From contig PNMZ01000009.1 of the NCBI GenBank assembly GCA_013823945.1, positions 1 to 58,410 of the forward strand: DNA of 58,410 nucleotides, given 5' to 3'. The translations under genes were made by a program, and so were the position numbers. This document shows, in pieces, positions 8,170 through 15,610 of the stretch (positions are counted from its first letter, which is position 1; each line of letters starts with the position of its first letter). Origin of the DNA: a bacterium. GTDB taxonomy: Bacteria > Armatimonadota > Fimbriimonadia > Fimbriimonadales > Fimbriimonadaceae. The notes under the pieces are model-generated. The model saw only the letters and a program-made list of their open reading frames with translations. It was not told the DNA's origin and ran no database searches.

Positions 8170-9114
8170 TTAGGCTTGGACGGTTTGAGGGGAGTTGAGG
8201 ATTTCCGGGTGGTCGAGCAAGGCGTGTCGCCAACCTCGGACGGATACTCGGCATTCTAGGGCATGGGTTGCCTGCATGAATCGTTCGAGGATGAGAGCAC
8301 CGATGTGAATCGTTTTCTCTCGACCGGGTTCGAGACCGGGAATGGATTTTCTCTCGGCTTCGGTCATATCGCACATCCAACCGACAGCTCGGGAAATTTC
8401 TTCAAAGTCGAGCGTGGTGCCGTGGACAAGTTCTGGTTGCCAGTGGGTGAGTTTTTCGCGGATCGAGATGAGGTTGGTGCCGGTAGCGCCGAGAGCGACG
8501 GTGGTGCCGACTTGGTGGGGGAGGTATTCCAGGCCGATGATGTCATCGATGGTGGAGACGGCGGCGAGGCGTTCGGCGAAGTTGGGGGTTTCCGTGGGAA
8601 AGTGGGTTTCGATTAGCCCGAGGGCACCGACGGGGAAGGACTTTTTGAGAAGAATTTTCCAGTTGTCCCCATTTTTTTGCGCGGTGAGAAGTTCGGTACT
8701 GTGTCCGCCTGGGTCGATGATTGTGATTCGGTCGGAGAGGTCGAGAAATTGGTCTTCAGCGACGGCAAGGAATCCGAGGAGGGCTTCGTTTTCCCCAGAA
8801 AGGATTTGGACGGGGGTGTTTTGATCTTTGGCTTGACCGAGAAAATCTTGGGCGTTGGTGGCGATTCGGAGGGCCATGGTTCCGGCGGCGGTAATTGACT
8901 CTGCGGAGAGGTTTTTGGCTTCGGTGAATGCGGTTCGGAGGGCGGCGAGGGTTTCGTTGGCGCCTTGAGACTGGATGAGGCCGGTTCTTTTGGTGCCAGT
9001 GCCGAGTCCGGTTACGGCGGAGGTTTCGTGGACGATTTGCCATCCGTTGGAGGTGTGATCGGCGACGGTGAGGAGGACGGAGTTTGACCCGACGTCGATG
9101 ATGGCTTTTCTCAT
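8170..9114 (-). CDS. ppx: Ppx/GppA family exopolyphosphatase-like phosphatase
   Basis: This member of the Ppx/GppA branch of the ASKHA phosphotransferases hydrolyses polyphosphate or pppGpp. The true start is the ATG at 9114, giving 'MRKAIIDVGSNSVLL' at the N-terminus, the family's phosphate-1 motif. The upstream 33 residues of the open frame lack family character. 'IIDPGGHSTEL' is the phosphate-2 motif. At about 314 residues it is the short, single-module form without the C-terminal HD-like domain of E. coli Ppx. Which of the two substrates it prefers cannot be told. It leads a two-gene unit with the glycosyltransferase. Confidence 0.85.
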   Translation of the reverse strand: MRKAIIDVGSNSVLLTVADHTSNGWQIVHETSAVTGLGTGTKRTGLIQSQGANETLAALRTAFTEAKNLSAESITAAGTMALRIATNAQDFLGQAKDQNTPVQILSGENEALLGFLAVAEDQFLDLSDRITIIDPGGHSTELLTAQKNGDNWKILLKKSFPVGALGLIETHFPTETPNFAERLAAVSTIDDIIGLEYLPHQVGTTVALGATGTNLISIREKLTHWQPELVHGTTLDFEEISRAVGWMCDMTEAERKSIPGLEPGREKTIHIGALILERFMQATHALECRVSVRGWRHALLDHPEILNSPQTVQA

Positions 9115-9124
9115 GGGCAGTCGG

Positions 9125-9130
9125 AGTTTA
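9125..9130 (-). promoter_or_regulatory. -10 box of ppx
   Basis: On the minus strand TAAACT ends 10 bases before the ppx ATG. This leaves at most a few leader bases and no room for a normal ribosome-binding site. It is identical to the hexamers upstream of queF and the GbsR-type gene. Confidence 0.4.
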
Positions 9131-9195
9131 CTGGTGATGAGTGGCGTTGGTGTTTTTGAGTTGGGAAACGTCCTGATCGGTTGCTTTCTCTGCGC

Positions 9196-9201
9196 TACAA
9201 T
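9196..9201 (+). promoter_or_regulatory. Possible -10 box of rpsA
   Basis: TACAAT lies about 87 bases before the rpsA ATG, in the divergent gap with ppx. If used, it would give rpsA a real 5' leader, unlike many neighbours, and S1 genes are often autoregulated through their leaders. I see no good -35 hexamer at the right spacing. Confidence 0.3.
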
Positions 9202-9288
9202 AGGCTTCGACAAATTACGCCCTTTTTTTCACGCGCCTTGTTATTTGGAAGTTGTGATGGGATTGGGGGCAAACGACTTGGGAACCCT

Positions 9289-10938
9289 ATGATGATGGAA
9301 GACAAACAGGCTTCAGATGAAGCAACTCCGGTGGAAGCGACGGCAGTGGAAGAAACTGCGGTTGTGACCGAAGAAGTTGCGGCTGAGGTCGCGCCGAGTG
9401 AGCCGGAAACGGCTGAGACGACTCCTGTGGTGGAAGCGGAAGCTGCTGCCCCCGTTGAAACTGCTGAGGTAGTTGCTGAGGCTCCGGTTGTGGAAGCTCC
9501 GGTTGCGGAAGCAGAAGCACCGGCAGCGGTTGAGACCCCGGTGGTCGAAGCCGTCGCGGTTGAAGCGGAGGTTGTGGCAGAGCCGGCCAAGGTTGATGCC
9601 AGTGGCAAGACCGCCGATGAATTGCTTTTTGAGCAAGCGATGGCGGACTTGGGCGGGGATGACCAGGAAGTAGGATCACGACTCACGAAAGGTGAGCGGA
9701 TTGAGGCGAAGGTTATTCAGGTTGAGAATGACCGAGTTTTTGTTGACCTGGGGACGAAGGCGGAAGGGATTATTCCGATTGCGGAGTTGGCGAATGAGCG
9801 ACTTGAGACGGCAATTGGTCACGTTCAGCCGGGGGACACATTCCAAGTTATCGTTTTGAAGACGAACAGCGCGGAAGGCAACGCGGTTGTCAGTAAGCGC
9901 AAGGCCGATTTTGACGTGATTTGGCAACGGATTCTTGATTCGTTCGAGAGCGGCGAGATTTTCCAAGCGAACGTCATTGACCGGGTCAAGGGCGGCTTGG
10001 TTGTGGACATTGGCGTGCGGGGCTTTGTTCCGGCGACTCACGTGGGTAGCGGCAAGCTCCGCAACATTGAGAAGTACGTTGGTCAAGTTTTGGCGGTCAA
10101 GATCATTGAGGTTGACAAGGAGCGCAAGAAAGTTGTCTTGAGCAACAAGTCGGCGGAAGATGAGCGACGCGACGAAGCACGGGGTGAGTTGTTCGACAAA
10201 ACCAAGCCGGGCGAGGTTTTGGAAGGAACAGTTCGTCGGATCACGGATTACGGTGCGTTTATTGATTTGGGCGGCGTTGATGGTTTGCTTCACATCAGTG
10301 AGATGAGCTGGATGCGTATTGATCACCCGAAAGAAGTTTTGAAAGAAGGTGAGGACATTAAGGTTATGGTTTTGCGGCTTGATGAGAGCGGCGGACGAAT
10401 CAGCCTTGGTTTGCGCCAGGTGTTGCCTGATCCTTGGAATTTGATTAAGGAGAATTACAAGCAAGGCGACAAGATCACGGTCAAGATTGGTCGAATGGTT
10501 CAGGCGGGCGCGTTTGTCCGATTGCCGGAGGGTGCGGAAGCTTTCTTGCCGGTGGGCGAGATTAATGATGAGCGAGTGGGCAAGCCTTCGGACGTTTTGG
10601 AAGAAGGTCAGGATGCGGAAGTCACGATCATTGACTTGCGACCGGACGAGCGCCGCATGGTTTTGAGTATGCGGGCGAATCCGACGATTGGTGGTTACCG
10701 CATGGATCCGAGCGTTGGTGCTCAGATGCGCCAGGGCGGCGGTGGACATGGTGGCCACGGTGGCGGTCAGGGCCAGGGTCAAGGTCAGGGCGGCAAGCGC
10801 CGCGGCGGTACAAAGTTCCGCCAGCCAGCCGAGGATACGGCACCATCACAGCGCGTGGCAACGGGCGGTGCGACGATCGGCGAGCGACTTGGCCTGTTGA
10901 AGGGCTTGGTCAAGCAAGACGACTCGAAGTCCGAGTAA
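9289..10938 (+). CDS. rpsA: 30S ribosomal protein S1-like protein with acidic Ala/Glu/Val N-terminal extension
   Basis: S1 binds mRNA on the small ribosomal subunit. Of 549 residues, about 1-115 form a low-complexity Ala/Val/Glu/Pro region unlike classical S1. Four S1 (OB-fold) domains follow at about 135-203, 222-292, 307-378 and 392-465; 'TDYGAFIDLGGVDGLLHISE' in the third is textbook. A Gly/His/Gln-rich tail near 483-505 and a basic end may add RNA contacts. Three ATGs occur in a row at 9289, 9292 and 9295; upstream in-frame sequence lacks S1 character. A four-domain S1 is usual outside the six-domain proteobacterial form. A strong terminator follows. Confidence 0.92.
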   Translation: MMMEDKQASDEATPVEATAVEETAVVTEEVAAEVAPSEPETAETTPVVEAEAAAPVETAEVVAEAPVVEAPVAEAEAPAAVETPVVEAVAVEAEVVAEPAKVDASGKTADELLFEQAMADLGGDDQEVGSRLTKGERIEAKVIQVENDRVFVDLGTKAEGIIPIAELANERLETAIGHVQPGDTFQVIVLKTNSAEGNAVVSKRKADFDVIWQRILDSFESGEIFQANVIDRVKGGLVVDIGVRGFVPATHVGSGKLRNIEKYVGQVLAVKIIEVDKERKKVVLSNKSAEDERRDEARGELFDKTKPGEVLEGTVRRITDYGAFIDLGGVDGLLHISEMSWMRIDHPKEVLKEGEDIKVMVLRLDESGGRISLGLRQVLPDPWNLIKENYKQGDKITVKIGRMVQAGAFVRLPEGAEAFLPVGEINDERVGKPSDVLEEGQDAEVTIIDLRPDERRMVLSMRANPTIGGYRMDPSVGAQMRQGGGGHGGHGGGQGQGQGQGGKRRGGTKFRQPAEDTAPSQRVATGGATIGERLGLLKGLVKQDDSKSE

Positions 10939-10960
10939 CTCGGGATTTGGGTTCGGGATT

Positions 10961-10999
10961 GCCCCCGGGGACGGAAGTTCCGGGGGGCTTTTCTTTTTT
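10961..10999 (+). terminator. Rho-independent terminator of rpsA
   Basis: GCCCCCGG and CCGGGGGGC form a GC-rich stem, followed by TTTTCTTTTTT. It separates rpsA from the Rhs fragment that starts at 11048, so that fragment is probably not transcribed from the rpsA promoter except by read-through. Confidence 0.9.
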
Positions 11000-11047
11000 G
11001 GGGATTGGTGCTTTTGGGGTGAGGCGTTGTAGAATGGGTTTGGGAAT

Positions 11048-11713
11048 ATGGTTGCGACTCTGAGCAAGAACACTGCTGGAACATCGTGGTCGCTTGGTAA
11101 TGAGCGGAGCCATGATGTTTGGGGTTCGGTGCGTTCGGGTGCGGCTACAGACGGGCCGAAGAGTCGTTACGTTGCGAACTTGGGTCATGTCCAGGATGAT
11201 GAGAGTGGCCTCATCTATATGCGGGCGAGGTATTACGAGTCGGAGAGTGGGCGGTTTCTAAGCGAGGATTGTGCAAGACAAGCTGCAAATTGGTACTCGT
11301 ATTGCAAGAATGATCCCAATAACTATGTGGATGAAAGTGGAAACTCGTATGAAATTATTCATCATGTCATTGTCAGTGCTTTGCAAACTATTGGTCTTTT
11401 TACAATGTTTGCAGGATTTTCAGTGTTTATATTTTCGGGTAAGAACCTTAAGGCTGCTGAGATAGGACTGAAAACTATGCTTGCCGGACTGTGGATGATC
11501 GAGGCAGGGTTTGCATATGGGAATTTTCTTGGGAACGAAGCGTCGTTGGCGTCTTTTGTGATGAGTGGATGGGTTACTAGATGGCTCGTATCTGCAGTCG
11601 CATTGTGTAAAACAGCAGAGACACTACCTGGTGCAAACAAGTATGCATTTGGGGCAATGGGATATGGACTGGTATTAGTCTTTTTGACACTCGGAGCTTT
11701 TTATGGAGAGTAA
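11048..11713 (+). CDS. Truncated Rhs core with hydrophobic C-terminal tip, cassette 1
   Basis: Residues 1-95 are the last part of an Rhs/YD-repeat core, including 'GLIYMRARYYE' and 'GRFLSED', which mark the shell-closing end before the variable toxin tip. The core boundary is 'NNYVDESGN'. The remaining about 125 residues share nothing with the other cassettes and are strongly hydrophobic, with several likely membrane helices. By analogy with polymorphic toxins this is a tip module, possibly membrane-active; that is inference. The 5' part of the Rhs gene and any secretion signal are missing, and the fragment starts right after the rpsA terminator. It may be a silent tip cassette rather than an expressed protein. 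Its stop overlaps the next small gene by 11 bases. Confidence 0.7.
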   Translation: MVATLSKNTAGTSWSLGNERSHDVWGSVRSGAATDGPKSRYVANLGHVQDDESGLIYMRARYYESESGRFLSEDCARQAANWYSYCKNDPNNYVDESGNSYEIIHHVIVSALQTIGLFTMFAGFSVFIFSGKNLKAAEIGLKTMLAGLWMIEAGFAYGNFLGNEASLASFVMSGWVTRWLVSAVALCKTAETLPGANKYAFGAMGYGLVLVFLTLGAFYGE

Positions 11714-11936
11714 TTTTGGCATTATATCCATTTTGTTCGTCGTTGTCTCTTTGGTGCTTTGTTTTATATTTTTGAGAAATGAGCCTATGAAGCAATACAA
11801 TGTATTCTGTCCTATTTCAGTAGCTCCTGCATTACTTATAAGTTACTCAGATATTTTTTCCTTTGCTGCTAGCAGTATCGTGCTCCTATGGTTTTTGATA
11901 CTTACGAGTCGATCATTTAGTCCGAAGAGTTCTTAG
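11703..11936 (+). CDS. Small two-helix membrane protein paired with Rhs tip 1 (candidate immunity)
   Basis: This frame of 77 residues begins inside the end of the Rhs tip gene. It contains two clear hydrophobic segments (about 6-25 and 42-68) with a short polar loop, so it should sit in the inner membrane. I do not recognise a family. In polymorphic toxin loci the gene directly after the tip usually encodes the immunity protein, and a membrane partner suits a membrane-targeting tip. The A+T-rich composition matches the tip, not the housekeeping neighbours. Only 6 bases separate it from the next cassette's frame. Confidence 0.55.
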   Translation: MESNFGIISILFVVVSLVLCFIFLRNEPMKQYNVFCPISVAPALLISYSDIFSFAASSIVLLWFLILTSRSFSPKSS

Positions 11937-11942
11937 CCGGAG

Positions 11943-12908
11943 TTGTGCCTATTGGTAAAAAGGAAAAAGGACGATGACGATGGTCTCCACGCTGGCAGAG
12001 GACTAAACACATTTAAGAATAGGATGAGTGTGATTTCATATACTTGCGATAATGTAGAGTTTTATTATTACGATGGGCAGATTCCGGTGGAGACGTTTGA
12101 GGACTTCTCTACGGGCAATGACAAATTGACTCGGAATTTTGTAGGTGCGCGGGGGATTGAGATGATGGAAACGACTCAGAATTCTGCTACAACTCATGCG
12201 TATCCGTTGTATGATACACATGGAAACATGGTTGCGACTCTGAGCAAGAACTCGGCTGGGACATCGTGGAGCCTCGGTAATGAGCGGAGTTATGATGTTT
12301 GGGGTTCGGTTCGTTCGGGAGCGGCTACGGGCGGGCCGAAGGGTCGATATGTAGCTAACTTGGGTCATGTCGCCGATGATGAGAGTGGCTTGATCTATAT
12401 GCGGGCCCGGTACTACGAGCCGGAGACAGGTCGGTTTGTGAGTGAGGATCCTGCGATGGATGGCAGTAACTGGTATGTTTATTGTGGAAATGACCCCATC
12501 AATAAGGTGGATTTTACTGGACTAGTCACACAGGATACTTTCCTACTCGGGCAAATGTTTATTTCATTTGCTCTGGTTATGCTTTCTAAGGCTGTTGCTG
12601 ATTTTTCTAAAGCATATGCCGAGTTAAAGATAGCTTTAGTTCGGGCTATGCAGGCGCAAGCAGAATACGGATATCTTGATGGAATGGCTCCGGGGGCAGG
12701 TACAGCCTTAGGTTTAGGAATGAATATGGGAGCGATTGCAGATGGCTTAGCTGGACTTACAGGCGCAGCCAATTCAGTATCTTTGGGAATTCAAGCCTAT
12801 TATATTGGAATAATGCTGATGTTCGGTGACCCAATGGATACTACTATCCTCAATATGGCCCTTGACTTTATTGGAGAACGGGCTGAGGGGATGAAGTTTT
12901 GGGATTAA
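11943..12908 (+). CDS. Truncated Rhs core with hydrophobic C-terminal tip, cassette 2
   Basis: Homology to the Rhs core begins near 12062 ('YYYDGQIPVETFEDFSTGND') and ends at 'NKVDFTGL', so this copy keeps about 150 core residues, more than cassette 1. The core is nearly identical at nucleotide level to cassettes 1 and 3. The tip of about 130 residues is unrelated to them and contains hydrophobic and Gly/Ala-rich stretches suggesting membrane insertion. The frame opens with TTG at 11943; an ATG at 12024 with AGG before it is an alternative and removes a lysine/aspartate-rich leader of no recognisable origin. No signal peptide or full-length Rhs shell is present. The end overlaps the partner gene by 10 bases. 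Confidence 0.7.
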   Translation: MCLLVKRKKDDDDGLHAGRGLNTFKNRMSVISYTCDNVEFYYYDGQIPVETFEDFSTGNDKLTRNFVGARGIEMMETTQNSATTHAYPLYDTHGNMVATLSKNSAGTSWSLGNERSYDVWGSVRSGAATGGPKGRYVANLGHVADDESGLIYMRARYYEPETGRFVSEDPAMDGSNWYVYCGNDPINKVDFTGLVTQDTFLLGQMFISFALVMLSKAVADFSKAYAELKIALVRAMQAQAEYGYLDGMAPGAGTALGLGMNMGAIADGLAGLTGAANSVSLGIQAYYIGIMLMFGDPMDTTILNMALDFIGERAEGMKFWD

Positions 12909-13213
12909 ACATCGCTCTAAAAGGTATTGTTTTGATATTGCTTGTTGGAACAATTGTGAATTTTATAATCCATAAATCCAATTCTGGATTAGTAGCCCTT
13001 ATTTTTGTCATTGGTGCGTGTGCTCATTTGTTTGGTGAAGAATTGAAGAGCAGGAAGATAGTTGTGACCCTGATTGGCTCTCTACTACTTTGTTGGTCGC
13101 TTATACTTATGGGCTATGTAGAATGGAGTATGGTTACTTTGACTTTAGGATGCATTTATGTCTTTTTTTCTTCTCTGGGCTCTCGTTCAACTAGTAATCC
13201 TTCAGGACGATGA
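12899..13213 (+). CDS. Small multi-helix membrane protein paired with Rhs tip 2 (candidate immunity)
   Basis: This 104-residue frame with a TTG start overlaps the end of the tip gene. Four hydrophobic segments (about 5-22, 28-45, 55-75 and 78-94) indicate a polytopic inner-membrane protein. It shares no obvious sequence with the partners of tips 1 and 3, as expected for tip-specific immunity proteins, but the function is inferred only from position and topology. Its TGA overlaps the ATG of cassette 3 (ATGATA context), so translation could pass straight from this gene into the next Rhs fragment. Confidence 0.55.
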   Translation: MGLNIALKGIVLILLVGTIVNFIIHKSNSGLVALIFVIGACAHLFGEELKSRKIVVTLIGSLLLCWSLILMGYVEWSMVTLTLGCIYVFFSSLGSRSTSNPSGR

Positions 13214-14559
13214 TATCCAATTTTATGTGTGAAGCAATCAAGGGGGCGACGGCGGCGTATGCTCATCCTCTTGGTTTGAAGACAAGCACAACTTTCCTTT
13301 CTCGCCTGAATCAAGGGCAGGCGAACTGGTCGGTGGATCGGACGGAGAACTACGCTTACGATGCAGACTTTGATTACTTGACAAGTGTGGATTACAACGA
13401 TGGCCTTGCGAATGAGGTTCAAAGCTGGAGTTATGATGCAGCGGGTAACCGGGTGAGTGATTCGGCAAAGCCGGGGACATGGACATATGACAATCTCAAC
13501 CGGATGAGTGGTTCCCCGATGGCGAGTTACACTCATGATGCAGTTGGGAATCGTCTGACGAAGGTCTCGGGTGGGAATACGACGAGTTATAGCTGGGATG
13601 CGGTGAACCGGATGATTGAAGCGGGTCCGGTCAGTGGGTCGCGGAACAGTTACAAGTATCGGGCGGATGGGATGCGGGTTCGGAAGGAGATTCCGGGTTT
13701 GGTTGAAAAGGTCTACTATGATGGTCAGATGCCGGTGGAGACGTTCGAGGACTTCTCTACGGGCAATGACAAATTGACTCGGAATTTTGTTGGTGCTCGG
13801 GGGATTGAGATGATGGAAACAACGGTTTCTGGGGTAACAACTCAGGCGTATCCGTTGTATGATACTCATGGGAATATGGTTGCGACTCTGAGCAAGAACA
13901 CTGCCGGTACATCGTGGTCGCTCGGTAATGAGCGGAGCTATGATGTTTGGGGTTCGGTGCGCTCTGGGGTTACTACTGGCGGGCCGAAGGGTCGATATGT
14001 TGCGAACTTGGGTCATGTTCAGGATGATGAATCGGGTTTGAATTACATGCGGGCGAGATATTACGAGCCTGAGACGGGACGGTTTGTGAGCCAAGATGCA
14101 GCAAAAATTGGCCACAATTGGTTTAGTTATGCAGACAATTTACCGACAGTTAAGATCGACCAGACTGGAAGGTACAGTCATTGGTTTTATGCTGGCGCGG
14201 CCGTATATACTCTTGGGATATTGCAATCACTATTTGCAGGTGCGTTACTGATAATAAACAATACACCAACTGGAGTAATCGAGGCAATCAAGGCTGCTTC
14301 AATTGCTGTTATTCTAATTGGTCTCGGAGTCAGTTTGATTAGCATTGGGGTGTCTCAAGAAAATGAAAATTTGAATGCTTCTGTAGCTATTGGTGGAGTA
14401 CTCATAGAAGTTTTATTCGCGAATCTCATCAAACAAATAACACCCATGGCTATTGAGACTGCAATGATTGGCAAAACGCACACCGCTAAAGCTGGTTTAG
14501 CACTTTTTGCTTACAGTCTTCTTTGTTTTGGATATTTAGTTTCGATGGAGTTTGATTGA
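13210..14559 (+). CDS. Truncated Rhs core with hydrophobic C-terminal tip, cassette 3
   Basis: This is the longest of the cassettes at 449 residues. Residues about 45-150 carry recognisable YD repeats ('YDAAGNRVSD', 'YTHDAVGNRLTKV', '[12 protein letters not shown]'). The shared segment 'PVETFEDFSTGNDKLTRNF' follows, then the closing 'RARYYEPETGRFVSQD', then 'DQTGR' as the boundary. The tip, residues about 315-449, has several hydrophobic helices and is unrelated to tips 1 and 2. ATG 13210 is preceded by AGGA and overlaps the previous stop. It still lacks the large N-terminal Rhs shell and any secretion signal. A silent donor cassette or a displaced, co-expressed tip are both possible. Confidence 0.72.
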   Translation: MISNFMCEAIKGATAAYAHPLGLKTSTTFLSRLNQGQANWSVDRTENYAYDADFDYLTSVDYNDGLANEVQSWSYDAAGNRVSDSAKPGTWTYDNLNRMSGSPMASYTHDAVGNRLTKVSGGNTTSYSWDAVNRMIEAGPVSGSRNSYKYRADGMRVRKEIPGLVEKVYYDGQMPVETFEDFSTGNDKLTRNFVGARGIEMMETTVSGVTTQAYPLYDTHGNMVATLSKNTAGTSWSLGNERSYDVWGSVRSGVTTGGPKGRYVANLGHVQDDESGLNYMRARYYEPETGRFVSQDAAKIGHNWFSYADNLPTVKIDQTGRYSHWFYAGAAVYTLGILQSLFAGALLIINNTPTGVIEAIKAASIAVILIGLGVSLISIGVSQENENLNASVAIGGVLIEVLFANLIKQITPMAIETAMIGKTHTAKAGLALFAYSLLCFGYLVSMEFD

Positions 14560-14726
14560 TGAACAAAGACGCTAAGGGAGCATTGCTGCTTTTTGTTGGA
14601 GTAGTCTTAATTATACTGATCTCAAGAGTCGGGAGATTACCTAAAACATCAAATCGCAGTGAAGTAAAACTATTTTATGCACTTCTGGTTGTGTTTGCAA
14701 TTCTCATGATAGTCCCTGCTGAATAA
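14559..14726 (+). CDS. 55-residue membrane protein paired with Rhs tip 3 (candidate immunity)
   Basis: Directly after tip 3 a short frame opens with ATG sharing a base with the tip's TGA and runs 55 codons to TAA at 14724-14726. It starts MNKDAKGALLLF. Two hydrophobic segments (about 7-22 and 39-53) are separated by a basic loop containing 'RVGRLPKTSNRSEVK', the layout of a two-helix membrane hairpin. It is easily missed by a 60-residue cutoff. Its position and topology match the partners of tips 1 and 2, and that three-fold recurrence is the main argument that it is real. Confidence 0.6.
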   Translation: MNKDAKGALLLFVGVVLIILISRVGRLPKTSNRSEVKLFYALLVVFAILMIVPAE

Positions 14727-14900
14727 ATTTTGCGTTAAGTCTATGGATATAATTAATATAATGATAAATCATGTAACTGACGCATAACTGTAGACAAATA
14801 CACGAGGATGAAGAATCGCGCATTTTCGTCAATCGGAAATTTTATCAAGCGACCACAATGTGCTATTCCCGGATAATTAATCCTGTTCTTGTTTGTGAAA

Positions 14901-15131
14901 TAATGAAAACGACGATTTCTGGGGTAATAACTCAGGCGTATCCGTTGTATGATACACATGGGAATATGGTTGCGACTCTGAGCAAGAACCCTGCTGGTAC
15001 ATCGTGGAGCCTCTCGAATTAGCGGAGTTATGATGTTTGGGGTTTGGTGCGTAGCGGAGCTGTGACGGGCGGGCAGAAGGGGCGTTATGATCGAACCTCG
15101 GTCATGTAGCGGATTATGAAAGTGGTCTGTT
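14901..15131 (+). pseudogene. Decayed fourth Rhs core fragment
   Basis: About 230 bases match the cores of cassettes 2 and 3 (from the region encoding 'ETTVSGVTTQAYPLYDTHGN' to the region before 'DDESGL'). An in-frame TAG interrupts it near 15018, further small changes break the frame, and no tip or partner follows. It is a remnant of the same duplication series. The 170 bases before it (14727-14900) hold no recognisable gene or signal. Confidence 0.75.
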
Positions 15132-15149
15132 CCCGTGAACCAAGCGTGA

Positions 15150-15527
15150 TTACACAGAGTTCAGATACTTTTTGCAGTTGATCAATTCGGCCCTTGAAAA
15201 GCCGAGAGTATTGCGTAGCGAGTTTCGCAGAGCGTTCTGGCTACTGAACGCAACTTCTTCCATGATTTTCTGCATTGAGTGGTCTTCATTACAAATGAGA
15301 TAGGCAGCTCTTCGAATACGACATTCGATGACATATTCTTTGAAGCCCATCTGAAGCAGTGAGCGAAAGAGCCGAGAGAAGTGGAACTGGGAGTAGTGGG
15401 CAGCGTGAGCGCATTCCACGAGGTTCCAGTCCTGGTTTGGGTTTTGCCAGATCTCTTCGAGTAGACCATGAAACTGCCGAATATTCGTCGGGATTTTTGG
15501 AGCAAATGTATCTTGGGTCGTAGCCAC
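15150..15527 (-). CDS. AraC-type HTH regulator without sensor domain
   Basis: This 125-residue protein consists almost entirely of the AraC/XylS double helix-turn-helix DNA-binding domain. 'HYSQFHFSRLFRSLLQMGF' is the first recognition region and 'AFSSQNALRNSLRNTLGFS' the second. No cupin or other ligand domain precedes it, so it resembles stand-alone SoxS/MarA-like regulators in layout. Targets are unknown. It lies beside the Rhs remnant, points back toward it, and is less G-skewed than neighbouring genes, so it may have arrived with that region. Confidence 0.75.
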   Translation of the reverse strand: MATTQDTFAPKIPTNIRQFHGLLEEIWQNPNQDWNLVECAHAAHYSQFHFSRLFRSLLQMGFKEYVIECRIRRAAYLICNEDHSMQKIMEEVAFSSQNALRNSLRNTLGFSRAELINCKKYLNSV

Positions 15528-15598
15528 GGGTGCGGCTGTGGGGAGACCTTATTCTATGCGGGTCGTTTTCAGGTGATTTTGAATAGGGGTGACGCCTC

Positions 15599-15604
15599 TA
15601 TAAT
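15599..15604 (+). promoter_or_regulatory. -10 box of coaE (leaderless-type)
   Basis: A perfect TATAAT ends 6 bases before the GTG start of coaE. The transcript must begin at or beside the start codon. Confidence 0.6.
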
Positions 15605-15610
15605 AGGGGT

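Noticed and set aside
8165..8380. 72-codon N-terminal extension of the glycosyltransferase frame
   Set aside because: Arg/Ser/Pro-rich, overlaps the end of ppx, and the family N-terminus starts at 8164.
9195..9686. Ala/Ser/Thr-rich minus-strand frame at the start of rpsA
   Set aside because: Mirror of the Ala/Glu/Val-rich N-terminal extension of S1.
9676..10782. Minus-strand frame of 368 codons opposite rpsA
   Set aside because: Antisense of the S1 domains; rpsA is unmistakable, and this frame lacks any family signature.
13156..14115. Long minus-strand frame of 319 codons opposite Rhs cassette 3
   Set aside because: It is the antisense of the Rhs core, and the same peptide pattern recurs opposite cassettes 1 and 2. 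No start signal or known family.
11040..15131. Rhs region as an insertion sequence
   Set aside because: No transposase, terminal inverted repeats or target duplications are seen; the repeats are Rhs cores.
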